64,000 bases of DNA, from positions 14,042,346-14,106,345 of the forward strand of contig NC_092052.1 in NCBI RefSeq assembly GCF_003086295.3, read 5' to 3'. Each line of letters begins with the position of its first letter. The first letter of the stretch is position 1. The notes under the pieces are model-generated. The model did not search any database, was not told where the DNA came from, and saw only the letters and a program-made list of their open reading frames with translations. The translations under genes and the position numbers were made by a program. This document shows, in pieces, positions 49,594 through 59,604 of this stretch. The DNA comes from Arachis hypogaea (Eukaryota > Streptophyta > Magnoliopsida > Fabales > Fabaceae).

Positions 49594-49913
49594 AAAAAGA
49601 AGATTGAAGATATAGAAATGTTAATATATTTTCTAAAAGAATATTTATCACTTAAATTTTGTATTATAGAATTTTTAATCTTTGGTTTTATCACCATATA
49701 TTGCTATCTGATATTTGTGTATATAGTTCTTATTAAAAAGTCAAAGATCAAACGATAATAGATTATATGAGAGAAACAAATAATGCAAAATTGAGAAATA
49801 TTTATTTAATAATTTAGTATATTTTAATTATTCAAATACTTATTTGATAATTTATTTTTGTTCGTATGAAAAATTCTAAAATATACTCATCTTATTATCC
49901 TTTATGAATTTAA
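49594..49913. repeat. Tandem array, last fragment
   Basis: After the second AAAAAGAAG the monomer continues from GATTGAAGATATAGAAATG and stops abruptly in the TATGAATTTAATT stretch at about 49913. No array sequence is seen beyond. Confidence 0.85.
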
Positions 49914-50781
49914 TTGTTACTCAAAAAAAATTATATAAATAATTAATTTGTATATTATTTTATTAATAAAAATAATTAATTTTAAAATTTATTATTTACA
50001 AAATCAATAATACCAGATATACAAGTTTTTTTTTGCTGGTCTAATTAAATTAGTTCAACTACAACTAAAAACACTCTCATAATAAAACGCGTACCCATAC
50101 GCTCCACTAACCTACAACTCAAGCATCGTACGTTATAGTTTTTTTACTTCTACCAAGTACCAACCAAAACCTTTCATCTTTTGATTTTAAAAATTTTCAA
50201 AATTCAAAACCGTTTACAATCGAAAACTTTTTAGATGAGAGTACAAAAACTCCAACAAAACCTAAGAAGCAAAAAAACGGAACATAATGAGTTCGATTCT
50301 ACCTCATCTTATTATTGGCAAAGATTCAAACTCTAATCCATACATTGGATCCGGTCAAATTTGGGTCTAATCCGGTTTTTATTAAGGATGTATTTGACAA
50401 ACACATTAGAATAGAAGAAGTTTAGCCTTTTTGAAAGTTTCAATTTTTGGTTTGGCAAATTTTTTATTCATGAAAGTAGAAGTGATTTTGCATTTAAAAT
50501 CAGATTTACAAGAAGTAACAATTTTGAGCTTCTACGTTTTATCAACGGGCTCATCAACATTCAATTTTTATTTACCTTTTATCAACTTTATCCTTTATGC
50601 ATGTTATTATATTATTTATGAAATTCTTATTATTTTTGTTTAATGAACTCTCTTTTTCTATTATTTATTATTTTTATTCTTTGTTAATTATTTATTTGAC
50701 ATTATACATTTTTATAGTTAGTCACAAAAAAAAATACATTTTTATAGTTGTGATTTTTTTGTATTATTTAGAATAATTCTC
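49914..50781. other. AT-rich intergenic stretch
   Basis: No gene or clear repeat recognised. The 70-codon plus frame at 50431-50643 has a hydrophobic low-complexity composition and no motif. Confidence 0.5.
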
Positions 50782-51376
50782 CACATACAAGCATTTTTTT
50801 ATACAAGTCTTTACAAGTCATTTATATTAACGCGCTTTGCCTTCTCTTTCTCCTTCTTCATTTACATGCTTTTCTCTCTATTTTCTTTTTTCGTTATTCT
50901 CGATTTTCCATTGTTTTTTGACATCAAGCTCTGAAATCGTTTTTGAAGAAGAAGCACCAGAAGATGAGGAGAAAGAGAAAGAGTTCTGAATTATGCATAA
51001 GGTGTACTTCAATGAATTTTAGGTGTATTTCTTAAATCCTTTGGGTATATTTCTGTAATCCTTTGGGTGTATTTCTATAATCGTTTGGGTGAATTCCTGT
51101 AACCGTTTGGGTGTATTTCTGTAATCCTTTTGGTGTATTTCTGTAATCGTTTGGGTGTATTTATGAAGTTCTATTATCTTCAAATTTGTCAAGAAACTCG
51201 TTTTCATGGAGGAAGAAGAAGAGTCGTTCATAATGCATGGTGAGTAGTGCGCTTTGGAAGCAGGAAGTTGTTGAATAACGTGCGTTTATTTACTCTTGAA
51301 TGTGGGAGTGTAATGCGTGTGTTTTGTTGGACTTGTGCCAACTTCAAAGACTTGTAAGCTAAAAAGACTGTATGTG
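50782..51376. mobile_element. Probable non-autonomous TIR element
   Basis: Left end CACATACAAGCATTTTTTTA and right end (inverse) CACATACAGTCTTTTTAGCT. Inner TACAAGTCTTT is shared by both ends. The interior has a CTTCTTTCTC-type tract, the 22-bp minisatellite and a TTTTTGAAGAAGAAG stretch. No clear target duplication was found, so the class is undecided. Confidence 0.5.
51016..51169. repeat. 22-bp minisatellite
   Basis: Seven units of 22 bp with consensus close to CGTTTGGGTGTATTTCTGTA plus AT, phased from 51016, 51038, 51060, 51082, 51104, 51126 and 51148. Since 22 is not a multiple of 3, the periodic peptide on the minus strand (DYRNTPKR-like, 51019-51231) repeats only over three units and is not evidence of a gene. 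Confidence 0.9.
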
Positions 51377-52275
51377 TACCAGGCCTCTATAATTTATTGA
51401 TCTTATTAGGTAAAGTAAATTAAACAAAAAATTAATCGTAAATAATAATAATAAAAAAAATTATAGCATAAAAGAGTATTAAGAATACTAAAAATATACT
51501 ATATAAAATATATCGTCAAAATTTTTTTGATTTATTTCAATCACTACCAAGATAAATATTTAATTTTTTTATTATTCTCAGTCCTCTTTAAAATTTATAT
51601 TTTGTTAGTTTTAATTAAAAATATATTTTGTCAATTTTTATAGGTTATTTTTATTTTTGTATATAAATATTATTTTTATTATAAAATTAATTAATAAGAT
51701 CTATCCAAATATTTAAATTAAAATAATAAAATAATATATAAAAATTATTTAAGTTAATGTCTATTTTAGTAATTTTTTATTTAAAAGTGATTTTGAGTAG
51801 TGTAATCCAAACAACATTTATTTTATTATAATCTATTTTGATATAAAGATTGTTAAACATAAATCACTTTAACACAAACTTACTTTTCATAAAAATCAAA
51901 TTGAGTAAATAGCCAAATTGGTCCTCGAAAGATAGTCTGATCTCCAAATCAGTCCCCGTAAGAAAAAGTTAATCAATAACGTCCCCGAAAAATTTAAAAT
52001 TGGTAACGTTAGTCCTTCCGTCAACCTTCTGTGAATTCCGTCATTGACGCCGTTAACTGTTGCTTATGTGGCTGTCAGTGTGGCATATCAGCATGCCAGC
52101 TAGGCGCAGAGTGGCTGGTGACAAGATATGTTTCGATATGTATGTCAAAGTAGTCCCTAATCCCAAAAATTCTTCTTCGTCTGTAAACCCTAATCCCTTC
52201 TTCGTCTGAAATGCCATTGGTGCTGCAGCTTTAGATTGATTCTGCAGAGGCCGAAAATTCTTGAGCAACTGCACG
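51377..52275. other. AT-rich spacer, then a probable MULE terminal region
   Basis: 51377-51895 is AT-rich with nothing recognised. From about 51900 to 52060 the sequence CCAAATTGGTCCTCGAAAGA, AATCAGTCCCCGTAAG, TAACGTCCCCGAAAAAT and CGTTAGTCCTTCCGTCAAC is typical of a plant MULE terminal repeat of the 'GGTCCC/GTCCCC' type. I could not find its inverse near 56.8-57.5 kb. The stretch 52060-52275 would be the leader of the following gene. Confidence 0.5.
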
Positions 52276-52793
52276 ATGGGTAGCGTAGGTGGGGGTCGCA
52301 GTCGACAAGTGTCGCAATCACAGGGAAGCCATGCTTCGAGCTCGTCGCTGCGGTGGCGGAGGAAGAACCCCGATGAAGTGTGCTTTTGTGGGCTGAAGAC
52401 AGTGATCAAGAAGTCTGGGACAAAAGAAAATCCAGATAGATTGTTCCATGCTTGTCCAAAATACCGGGTGAGTTATGAATGTAGTCTTGTTGAAGCTTTT
52501 AATTTTTGAGTGAGATTTTGACATTTTTGTACCCTAATGTTGTGCAGAAGGGCAGCCACTGCAATTACTTTAGGTGGGCTGAGGATGATGAGTATGAAGG
52601 ATTAGAGCACTTAGGAGATGTTAAAACTCATGCAGAAATGGAGAATGATGTTGTTGTCTTGAACCATAACCTATCATGGAGAATGATGAGCTTAGAAGCT
52701 AAAGTTAGAGCACTTAGGATGCAACTGTATTTTGGATTAATAGTTGTGATTTTAGTTTTTATGATTATGTGTATGTTCTTTAGTGGGAAGTGA
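52276..52793 (+). CDS. GRF-type zinc-finger protein with C-terminal membrane segment
   Basis: Two exons: 52276-52467 (64 codons) and 52548-52793 (81 codons plus stop). They are joined across a GTGAG...TTGTGCAG intron of 80 bp that keeps the frame, giving 145 residues. A Ser-rich N-terminus precedes a zf-GRF domain: CFCG (Cys36, Cys38), Cys60 and Cys69, with following FRW. Then comes an acidic linker, a short amphipathic stretch (about 105-122) and one hydrophobic segment (about 125-142). GRF fingers bind nucleic acid in other proteins. The membrane anchor suggests an ER or nuclear-envelope location, which is inference. It is convergent with the MuDR-type transposase at 53276-56345, about 480 bp apart. 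No break is seen. Small GRF/TM genes of this sort are very abundant in legume genomes, so it is probably element-borne. Confidence 0.8.
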
Positions 52794-53275
52794 AGCACTT
52801 ATTGTGAAAACGTGGATGTTGTGAACCTTAATAGTTTGCTGTTATTGTGAAAACCTTGTATGTTCATCTTTCTTTACTAGTTAAAAGGTTATCTATATGC
52901 AACATTTTTGTTGATCATAACATAATGTAAGCAAATCAGAAGAAGCAGAATTAAAATTAACTGAACTAGGAATAGAATAACATCACCAATGGTGCACTAG
53001 TTTCTATTGTCTCAGATTCAAGTAACAGGATTGTTTTAACATGATAATAACACAAAGGTAGAAGCTGATACTCGAATACCAATATACCATAAAGGGCTAT
53101 ACAAAAAACAGGGCTATTGAAGATTCCAACAAGCACCACATTGTTTATAAATGGCAAAATTTGGCACTAACAAAATAACAGATACTAATTGCCCTATATT
53201 TCATGTCTTCAAGTCAATTGCATCATTCCATGTCTTCTTTTCTAGGAGGTTTGAAACCCGGAGTTGGAACAAATG
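52794..53275. other. Convergent 3' intergenic stretch
   Basis: AT-rich sequence between the stop of the GRF gene and the presumed stop of the transposase gene. It should hold both 3' untranslated regions. No other feature seen. Confidence 0.55.
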
Positions 53276-56200
53276 TCATGAAGCTAGCAAGCTTCTTGGC
53301 TGTTGCGGAGCTGCTACCCTTGATCGTTTAGCAGATACAGCAACTGGTCCTGGAGCAACAGGCTTTGGAGAGGCATTTTCCTTTGCCCTGCCTCTGGTGA
53401 CATGGAGTTTTGGAGGCCTTCCTCTACCTCTAGTTTGCATCAAACAGTCATCATCATTGTCTCAAATAAGAACAGCTACAAGTAACTAATGTTCAATTTA
53501 ATTTAAAACTGAATAGAAGATAACCTGAGTAACATTGGTTGAGGTCTGTGATTGTTATGTCAGTGGAAGCTGAGCATGCTGAGTAACAGGAATTTCAGTC
53601 TGTTCATCTGGAGCAACTGGTGCTACTGCAAGTAGTGTCTGTATGGGCTGAGTGTCATCTACCTTTTCTGCCTCCGGACTAGGTGCAGCTTGTGGTAGTG
53701 GCACTACAGCAAGCTGCAATTGCATTATCCTTGCTTTCTCTTGAGCATCGTCTTGCTTTTTCTTGCTGCAAGTTCTCTTATTGTGGCCCACGTCTCCACA
53801 GTACATGCACCGAATTGGAGCATACTTCCTTTTCATCTTTGTCTTCGTGCTAGTGGTCCTTCAGCCTTGTCCTTCCTTCTATTTGTTGTTGGTCTGCCTG
53901 GTTTAGGTTTGATTGGAGGTGGAACAGGTGCAGGAGAACCAGTTTTCTCCCATAGATCTTGTCCCTTGACAGGATTCACATTGAATTGGTATGTTTTTCT
54001 GTACGCCTCCATAATTAACCATTCGTGGCAATACTCCTCAGGCATTTTATCATTTTTTCTTGAATGGCCGATATTGCGTGCATACAAGGCATTTCTATAT
54101 ATTTCATAAAAAATAATTTCATTCAGTGAAGTACGAAACATGGTATGACTCTAAAAGAAGAAATGAGTTATGAATTGAACCTGTCAACTGCCAAAACCTG
54201 CAGGAGCAAGTATGGTTACCCAAATCTACCACCATGTTAGTTGGCCATCCTTGAACTTCGTACACTTCCTCTTTGGCATCACCCGACCAGTAGGGAGCCC
54301 AGTTTCTGGATAACTTAATAAGAGATTCTAGCCTACTTTGCTGAACTGGAGTAAGTATTCCTTGATAAGTAAGAAGCTTCAGTCTATTGTCAGACATGAT
54401 TTTCATAACCATTCTTCGTACCTCCTCTGCCAGGGTCAGAATAGGCTTTCCTCTGTCATGCTTGGTCTTTGAATTGAAGGATTCACAAGCGTTGTTGCAT
54501 ATGTTGTCTACCTTTGGCCCTTCACTGAAATGGGCTTTCGTCCAAGCTTCCTTCGGCCACTTGGCTAAATATTCCCATGCTTGTTGATTAATTCTCTTGA
54601 TTCTAGTCATATTCCTTTCGAACTCAACTGGGGTCCTCGATCTTGCACACTCCCACACCAAGTCCTTAAGCTCAACGTTGCCCCACTGTTTAGAGAAGTT
54701 CCTCCACAAATGCCAGATACAAAACCTGTGTGGAACTGCTGGCACGAGTTCTTTGACAGCAGGTATTAATCCCTGCACATACAGTCAAACCCGAAAAGAT
54801 TTTGCATCATTTTAGTCCTCTAAAGAATCATCATTAAATCAGACATGTCCTTAAAAATTAAATCGCGATTCAAATTGGTCCTCACCTTTTGCATATCTGA
54901 GATGAAACACAAATTCTTTGCTTCATATTCTCCCAGGTCTGAGAGGAGCAGCTCCAAAAACCATTTCCAGTTTTCTTTGTTCTCAACATCAACAATTGCA
55001 TACGCAATCACAAAAATGTGATTGTTTGCATCCTGTCCACATGCAGTCAGAAGCTGTCTCCCAGGTAATGTTTTCAGGAATGCCCCATCTAACCCTATCA
55101 ATGGCCTACACCCTGCCTTGAAACCCTTCTTACAAGCATCTAGACAGACATAAAATCTCTCAAACTGAGGCGGATTGTCAGTAATGGTAATGACACCCAC
55201 CTGAACGGTGGAACCTGGGTTGGCAGTTAGCAATTCATGTGCATAATCCCATATCAACCCGTATTGTGCAATCTCATCCCCTTCAACTATCTTCCTAGAT
55301 GCCTTAAGAGCTCTGGTAATGCATGAACTATTCAACTTCACGTTGCACTTCCTAACAAACCACTCATACACCTCTTTATGCTTCATCTTAGGGTGCTTCC
55401 TAAGTTTTGGGTATAACTTATTCACAATCCATTCCAATGTCGCAGCTCTGTTTTTTCGCTTTCTTGCGCAAGTGTGATTGTCAACTAGTGTTTTTATCTG
55501 CCAGGAACCATCACTGGGGTTGTGTGCACAATATACTACCCATGGACAGTCTTCACACTTACAAACAGCCCTAACTCTAACCTTGTCATTCTTAGAGAAC
55601 CTTATATTTCTACCCCATTGTATAGTATAATCTCTAGTGGCAGCCATAAAATGTTGCTTAGATTTGAAAACCATACTTACCTCAAACTTCAGATCACCAA
55701 ATTTGGCCTTGTCATTATAATGTGGATAGACAGCTGGCCCTTCGTCTTCAGAGTCTAACTCCTGGGCAGAATCTTCTGACTTCCATTCATCTCCATCTGA
55801 TAATTCTTCATACAGAAATTCCTCATCTGACTCTGAAATTACATGAATTCACCACAAAATTGTAATACAAAAAAAAATTAATTCACACAGATCTATGAAA
55901 CAAGCAAATGCAATAACTTATGCACAATTAATTATACAATACCTCCATCAGAGCATTCATCAGATTCGATATCCTCATAGCTGGAGTCATCAGTGTCAAT
56001 AGCTTTGTCCCTTGTTCTGTCAGCAACAGGCCTATGCTTCTCTCTGTGATCTACTTTCTTGGCCCTAGAAGACTCTATTCCATCAACTCCACTGTCACTG
56101 TCACTACTGTATATAGAATCTCCTGCAACTTTTGGAGGCTTGTATAAACTATCTTCAGCATTCTCATATGAATCATGAGAGTCACTATCATTATCAACTG

Positions 56201-56345
56201 GAGTTGCCTTAACTTGCCTTCCAGATCTTGTACTGGTTGTAGGTTTCACCTTCTTGTTGATCTTATCGGCTGCTGTAGCCTTGCCAGAAACTTTAGCAGC
56301 CTGAGGTTTAGTGCAAGGTTTGGGCTGCTGGATGGGCTTTTCCAT
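53276..56345 (-). pseudogene. MuDR-type transposase gene (MULE + SWIM + CCHC), introns visible, recently broken
   Basis: Minus-strand segments: A 56345-55943 (Ser/Asp/Lys-rich, low complexity), B 55832-54886, C 54772-54181, D 54094-53525, and probable E about 53429-53276. The A-B, B-C and C-D joins have GT...AG and fit the frame. B has the DNA-binding part (CKCEDCPWVVYC...NHTC), GLDGAF with the first Asp (55087-55089) and CFISDMQK with the second Asp (54895-54897). C has NNACESFNS with the Glu (54482-54484) and the first SWIM cysteines (CSCRFW); D has the matching CMH. The knuckle CMYCGDVGHNKRTC is at about 53780-53815. Breaks: frameshifts near a poly-A at about 54,050 and near 53,845, and TAA at about 53,552. 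A Pro/Thr-rich stretch upstream (56,380-56,560) is in another frame. The role would be cut-and-paste transposition in the nucleus. Confidence 0.85.
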
Positions 56346-56690
56346 GGCTTGGTTTTGGGCTCTGGAGTAGGCTTAGGTGTGGGCGTACGTGTGGATTGAG
56401 GGGTGGGCTGAGGAGTGGGCTTAGGTGTGGGCTCAGGAGTGGGCTGAGGAGTTGGCTCAGGTGTGGCTTTAGGAGTGGGCTGAAGAGTGGGCTTAGGTGT
56501 GGGCTGAGGAGTGGGTAACTTGGTGGGCTGAGTGGGTAACTTGTTGGATTATAGTATGAGTTCTGCAAGATCAAGAAAAGTTGTTATTATTATTGTTTTT
56601 TACCTTGAGGAAGAATATGAAGATTAATTGGTAGAAAATTGGAAGTAGCAAACAATAGCAACTTGTTTTGTGTGCGAGTCTGATAATTAG
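56346..56690 (-). other. Proline-threonine repeat-coding stretch upstream of the transposase frame
   Basis: On the minus strand this 200-bp tract (about 56,560-56,360) consists of near-repeats of CCCACTCCTGAGCCCACACC. In one frame it codes for alternating Pro/Thr with Glu, Gln or Lys, and in another for Pro/Leu/Ser. The Pro/Thr frame leads into the region of segment A but is one frame off from the Met at 56345. It may be an N-terminal linker lost to a frameshift, or a separate exon. Confidence 0.5.
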
Positions 56691-56852
56691 TTCCTGTTTG
56701 GTTATAATTTAACAGAATGAGAAATAATCAAAATGGAATTCCTACCTAAATCAAATAAAATTCTATTAAACAGGTAGGAACAGGTAGGAATTCATTTTGA
56801 TTATTTCTCATTCTGTTAAATTATAATCAAGCATGCAGAAATCAAACAAGGA
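56691..56852. mobile_element. Small hairpin MITE
   Basis: Inverted arms of about 48 bp: GTTATAATTTAACAGAATGA...CCTACCT at 56700-56747 and its near-perfect inverse at 56782-56830. The pairing extends outward through CCTGTTTG/CAAACAAGG with an extra 13 bp on the right. CAGGTAGGAA is duplicated at 56771-56790. There is no coding capacity. It lies just upstream of the transposase gene. Confidence 0.7.
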
Positions 56853-57300
56853 GTAGAAGTTCACTTTCATGCAGAGCTGAAAATGTAGAATTAAACAAGG
56901 AAAAGGAGAAAAGAGTATATCGATTTGGGGAACCCTTGCCTCCACGATATCCCAGCTCGCATCCGTGCATGGAGAAGACCTGGAGACCTCCGTTGTATCC
57001 TCTCAAGTATCCAAAGCCGTTCTTATAGAAGAAGTGTGTTTGAGTATGAGAATCGCGCTTGAGAGAGAGGGAAAGAGGAGAGAATTGTGCGAGAGGAAGT
57101 GGTTTTAGCACGTGTAACTGAAATTGGTGAAAGTGGGGAGGGGCGCGTGTTATGAGTGACAGTGGGGTTTATTTTTAGTTTTTGAATTTGTATTTGTGTA
57201 TGTATTTGTATACGATGACTGAAATTGGTGTATACGCATTCTAAAACTAGCAAGTTGTCCTAAAAATAAAATGACTATAATTTTGTCCTAGTTTTTATAT
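56853..57300. other. Possible leader or first-exon region of the transposase locus
   Basis: Moderately GC-rich stretch with minus-strand frames at 57111-56842 and 57253-57023. Neither has a recognised motif. It could hold the promoter and first exon of the transposase gene, but I cannot show it. Confidence 0.35.
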
Positions 57301-58935
57301 AAATAGTGGTAATGCACAAGTTTTAAAACGATGTAAAACCTGAAAATAAACTACAATTTATACAAGGGTGACCAATGCATAAATTGCTAGTTTAAAGGGA
57401 ATTTTCAATGATTTATGAAAATATAGGAATACTCAAGGAGTAACCACAATTTATGACCAAAATTTATTGCAGGCTAAAACCATTGAAGAACGAGCTATTA
57501 AGTGGTTTTTACAGCATTTTTTTTGTCTGTTTTTTTGACACTTGTTCCAAACATATTAATAACAATCAAGTATTAATATTTTTAGCAATAAAAAAAATAA
57601 ACTATGATAAATTTTTAGCAACAAAAAAATTTAGCTGAGTTTTTAGCAATAAAAAAAAGTAAACTATGATAAATTTTTAACAACAAAAAAATTTAGCTAA
57701 GTGATTATTTCGGCAAGGTAAACAAATTTGATGATAATAGGAAACAAAATAGGCGCTAGCGGTAGTTGGTTCCTGAGTTCTCTCCGTCGCTTCCTTCGTA
57801 GTAGTTGGTGAGTTCGTGTATTCCCCTTTTCTATTTTTTTCAATTTTTCTTTTTCCTTTGTCCTTGTCAATTTTGTTATTGTAAATTACGACTGAACCGT
57901 CTTTTGTTGCTGTAAGTTAAATTTATTGTTGTATTGAGCTAAATTTATTGTTATTGTTGAATTTAATTTATTGCTAAAAATAATCTTTTAAATTATATTT
58001 TTTGTTACTAAAAATTATTACTGAATTGAATTTGTTGCAAAGCTAAATTTTTTGTTGCTGAAAATTATCAGAATCATCATTGTGATAAATTTATTGATGT
58101 AAGAATAGATAGTTTTCGTGTAGAGACTCATAGCCTTAGTCTTAGCCTTTAATTGTATTATTGTAATAATAAGAGTTAATTTAATATTGAGTATTGGCTA
58201 TGTAGACAATATTGGATTATTGGTATAATGGTATTTGATGAATTGATTTGTTGTTGAATTTATGCTTTTCATTAATTTATTAATTATTAATTTATTGATT
58301 ATGTTATATTTTGTTCTTTTGTTCATTTAAATTAAAAAATATTTTATATTAGTCACTAATTTATTATTTATATTTGTATCATTAGTTATATGATTTATGT
58401 CTATAAATTAATACTTAATTATTATTAATATATTTGTAAAGATATACATTTTAATTTTTATTTTTTTAATAATTTTATATTTTTATTTAATTATAATCAG
58501 ATTAACAAAATGAATCGGTGACTCCACCGATTAAATCAATAATTCGAAAACCTAATCATATCATCAGGTCAATTGCCGGTTACATTGTAATCTATGCTAA
58601 TAGTACGTGCCTTTAGATTATATATTAACATTTAATTAGCAAAAAATTTTAAAATTTTTATATTGAAATATATAATAAATGCATTACAAGTTAATTTATA
58701 TTTGTTATAAAACATTTTTATTTTTTTTGATAGATAAAGAATTAATTCGTCGTAGATGAGGGATTCATTTAAAAATTTATCTTTGGCCAACCTCCAAAAT
58801 TTATTTAAGTGAACTAATGAACAAACATCTTTAAAATATTTTTAATATTTAATTTTTGGTGATAAAATATTTAATTTTTGGAGATCATTTATTAACATAC
58901 AAATATTCATAAAGATCTCAATTAAAAAAGAAAAA
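57301..58935. other. AT-rich intergenic sequence
   Basis: Includes a tandem pair of about 61 bp (57579-57639 and 57640-57701, starting TTTTTAGCAATAAAAAAAA) and loosely repeated AAATTTATTGTTGTTG-type sequence at about 57875-58090. No gene recognised. Confidence 0.55.
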
Positions 58936-59340
58936 ATAAAGTATCATTTTTGTTCTTAATGTTTAGAATAAGTTTTAGTTGTATTTCTAATATTTAAATT
59001 GTTCTATTTATATTTCTAATATTTTTAAAAGTGATTCAATGTTATTCTACTAACAAATCAGATTATATTTTTTAATTATTTTTACTTAAATATATTTATT
59101 TTCAACTAGATTTTATTTAGATGTGTTTTATTTTAATATTATATTTATTATTTATGTTTAAGTTTAATATATTTCTAAAAAATAAATTATATAAATATTA
59201 TTAAAATTAATTTTAATTTTTTATGAATGATTTTTTAGAATAAATCATTAATTTAAAAAAAATTTCAAAACTCAAATAAAAATTTATAATATATAATTAT
59301 GATAAAATAACATTAAATTACTTTTATAAATGTTAGAACC
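58936..59340. mobile_element. Eroded fold-back element relic upstream of the AP-3 beta gene
   Basis: ATAAAGTATCATTTTTGTTC, AATGTTTAGAATAAGTTTTA and AAAAGTGATTCAATGTTATT follow the order of the left arm of the fold-back element at 36588 (AGAGTAAAGTATTGTTTTTG, AACGTTTGGGGTAAGTT, ...ATTGACTCAATGTTGTCC). An inverse match to the inner part (AATAACATTAAATTACTTTTATA) is at about 59306-59330. Heavily mutated. Confidence 0.5.
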
Positions 59341-59399
59341 CGATTTAAACCTTAGGAGATTGTAAATAAAACTTATCCATTTGGAGAGACAAAAGCCAT

Positions 59400-59604
59400 A
59401 CTTTACACAACGAAAAAAATTCTCTCTGCTTCTCTGTCCGTAAAGTGGGGTTTCTGGCGCTGGTCGCTGCAGAGACTCTTCAAATCTCCATATTCAGTTT
59501 TCTGCTTTCAGAGTTCAAAACAAAAACAGATCACAAACGGAGTGAGAGATACGAATCCATTCATTAATTCATTCACTCATTCACTCGTTAGCTCGTCAGA
59601 AGAA
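59400..59604 (+). promoter_or_regulatory. 5' untranslated region of the AP-3 beta gene
   Basis: The C/T-rich stretch TTCTCTCTGCTTCTCTGTCC followed by a short leader precedes the ATG at 59605. Composition changes sharply here from AT-rich intergenic DNA. No TATA box is clear enough to call. Confidence 0.5.

Noticed and set aside
51016..51169. 22-bp repeats considered as a CRISPR array
   Set aside because: The units are contiguous without spacers and the DNA is plant nuclear, so this is a minisatellite.
51900..57300. A complete second MULE with two matching TIRs
   Set aside because: A terminal-repeat-like stretch is visible only on the left (about 51900-52060). I could not find its inverse on the right, so a bounded element was not called.
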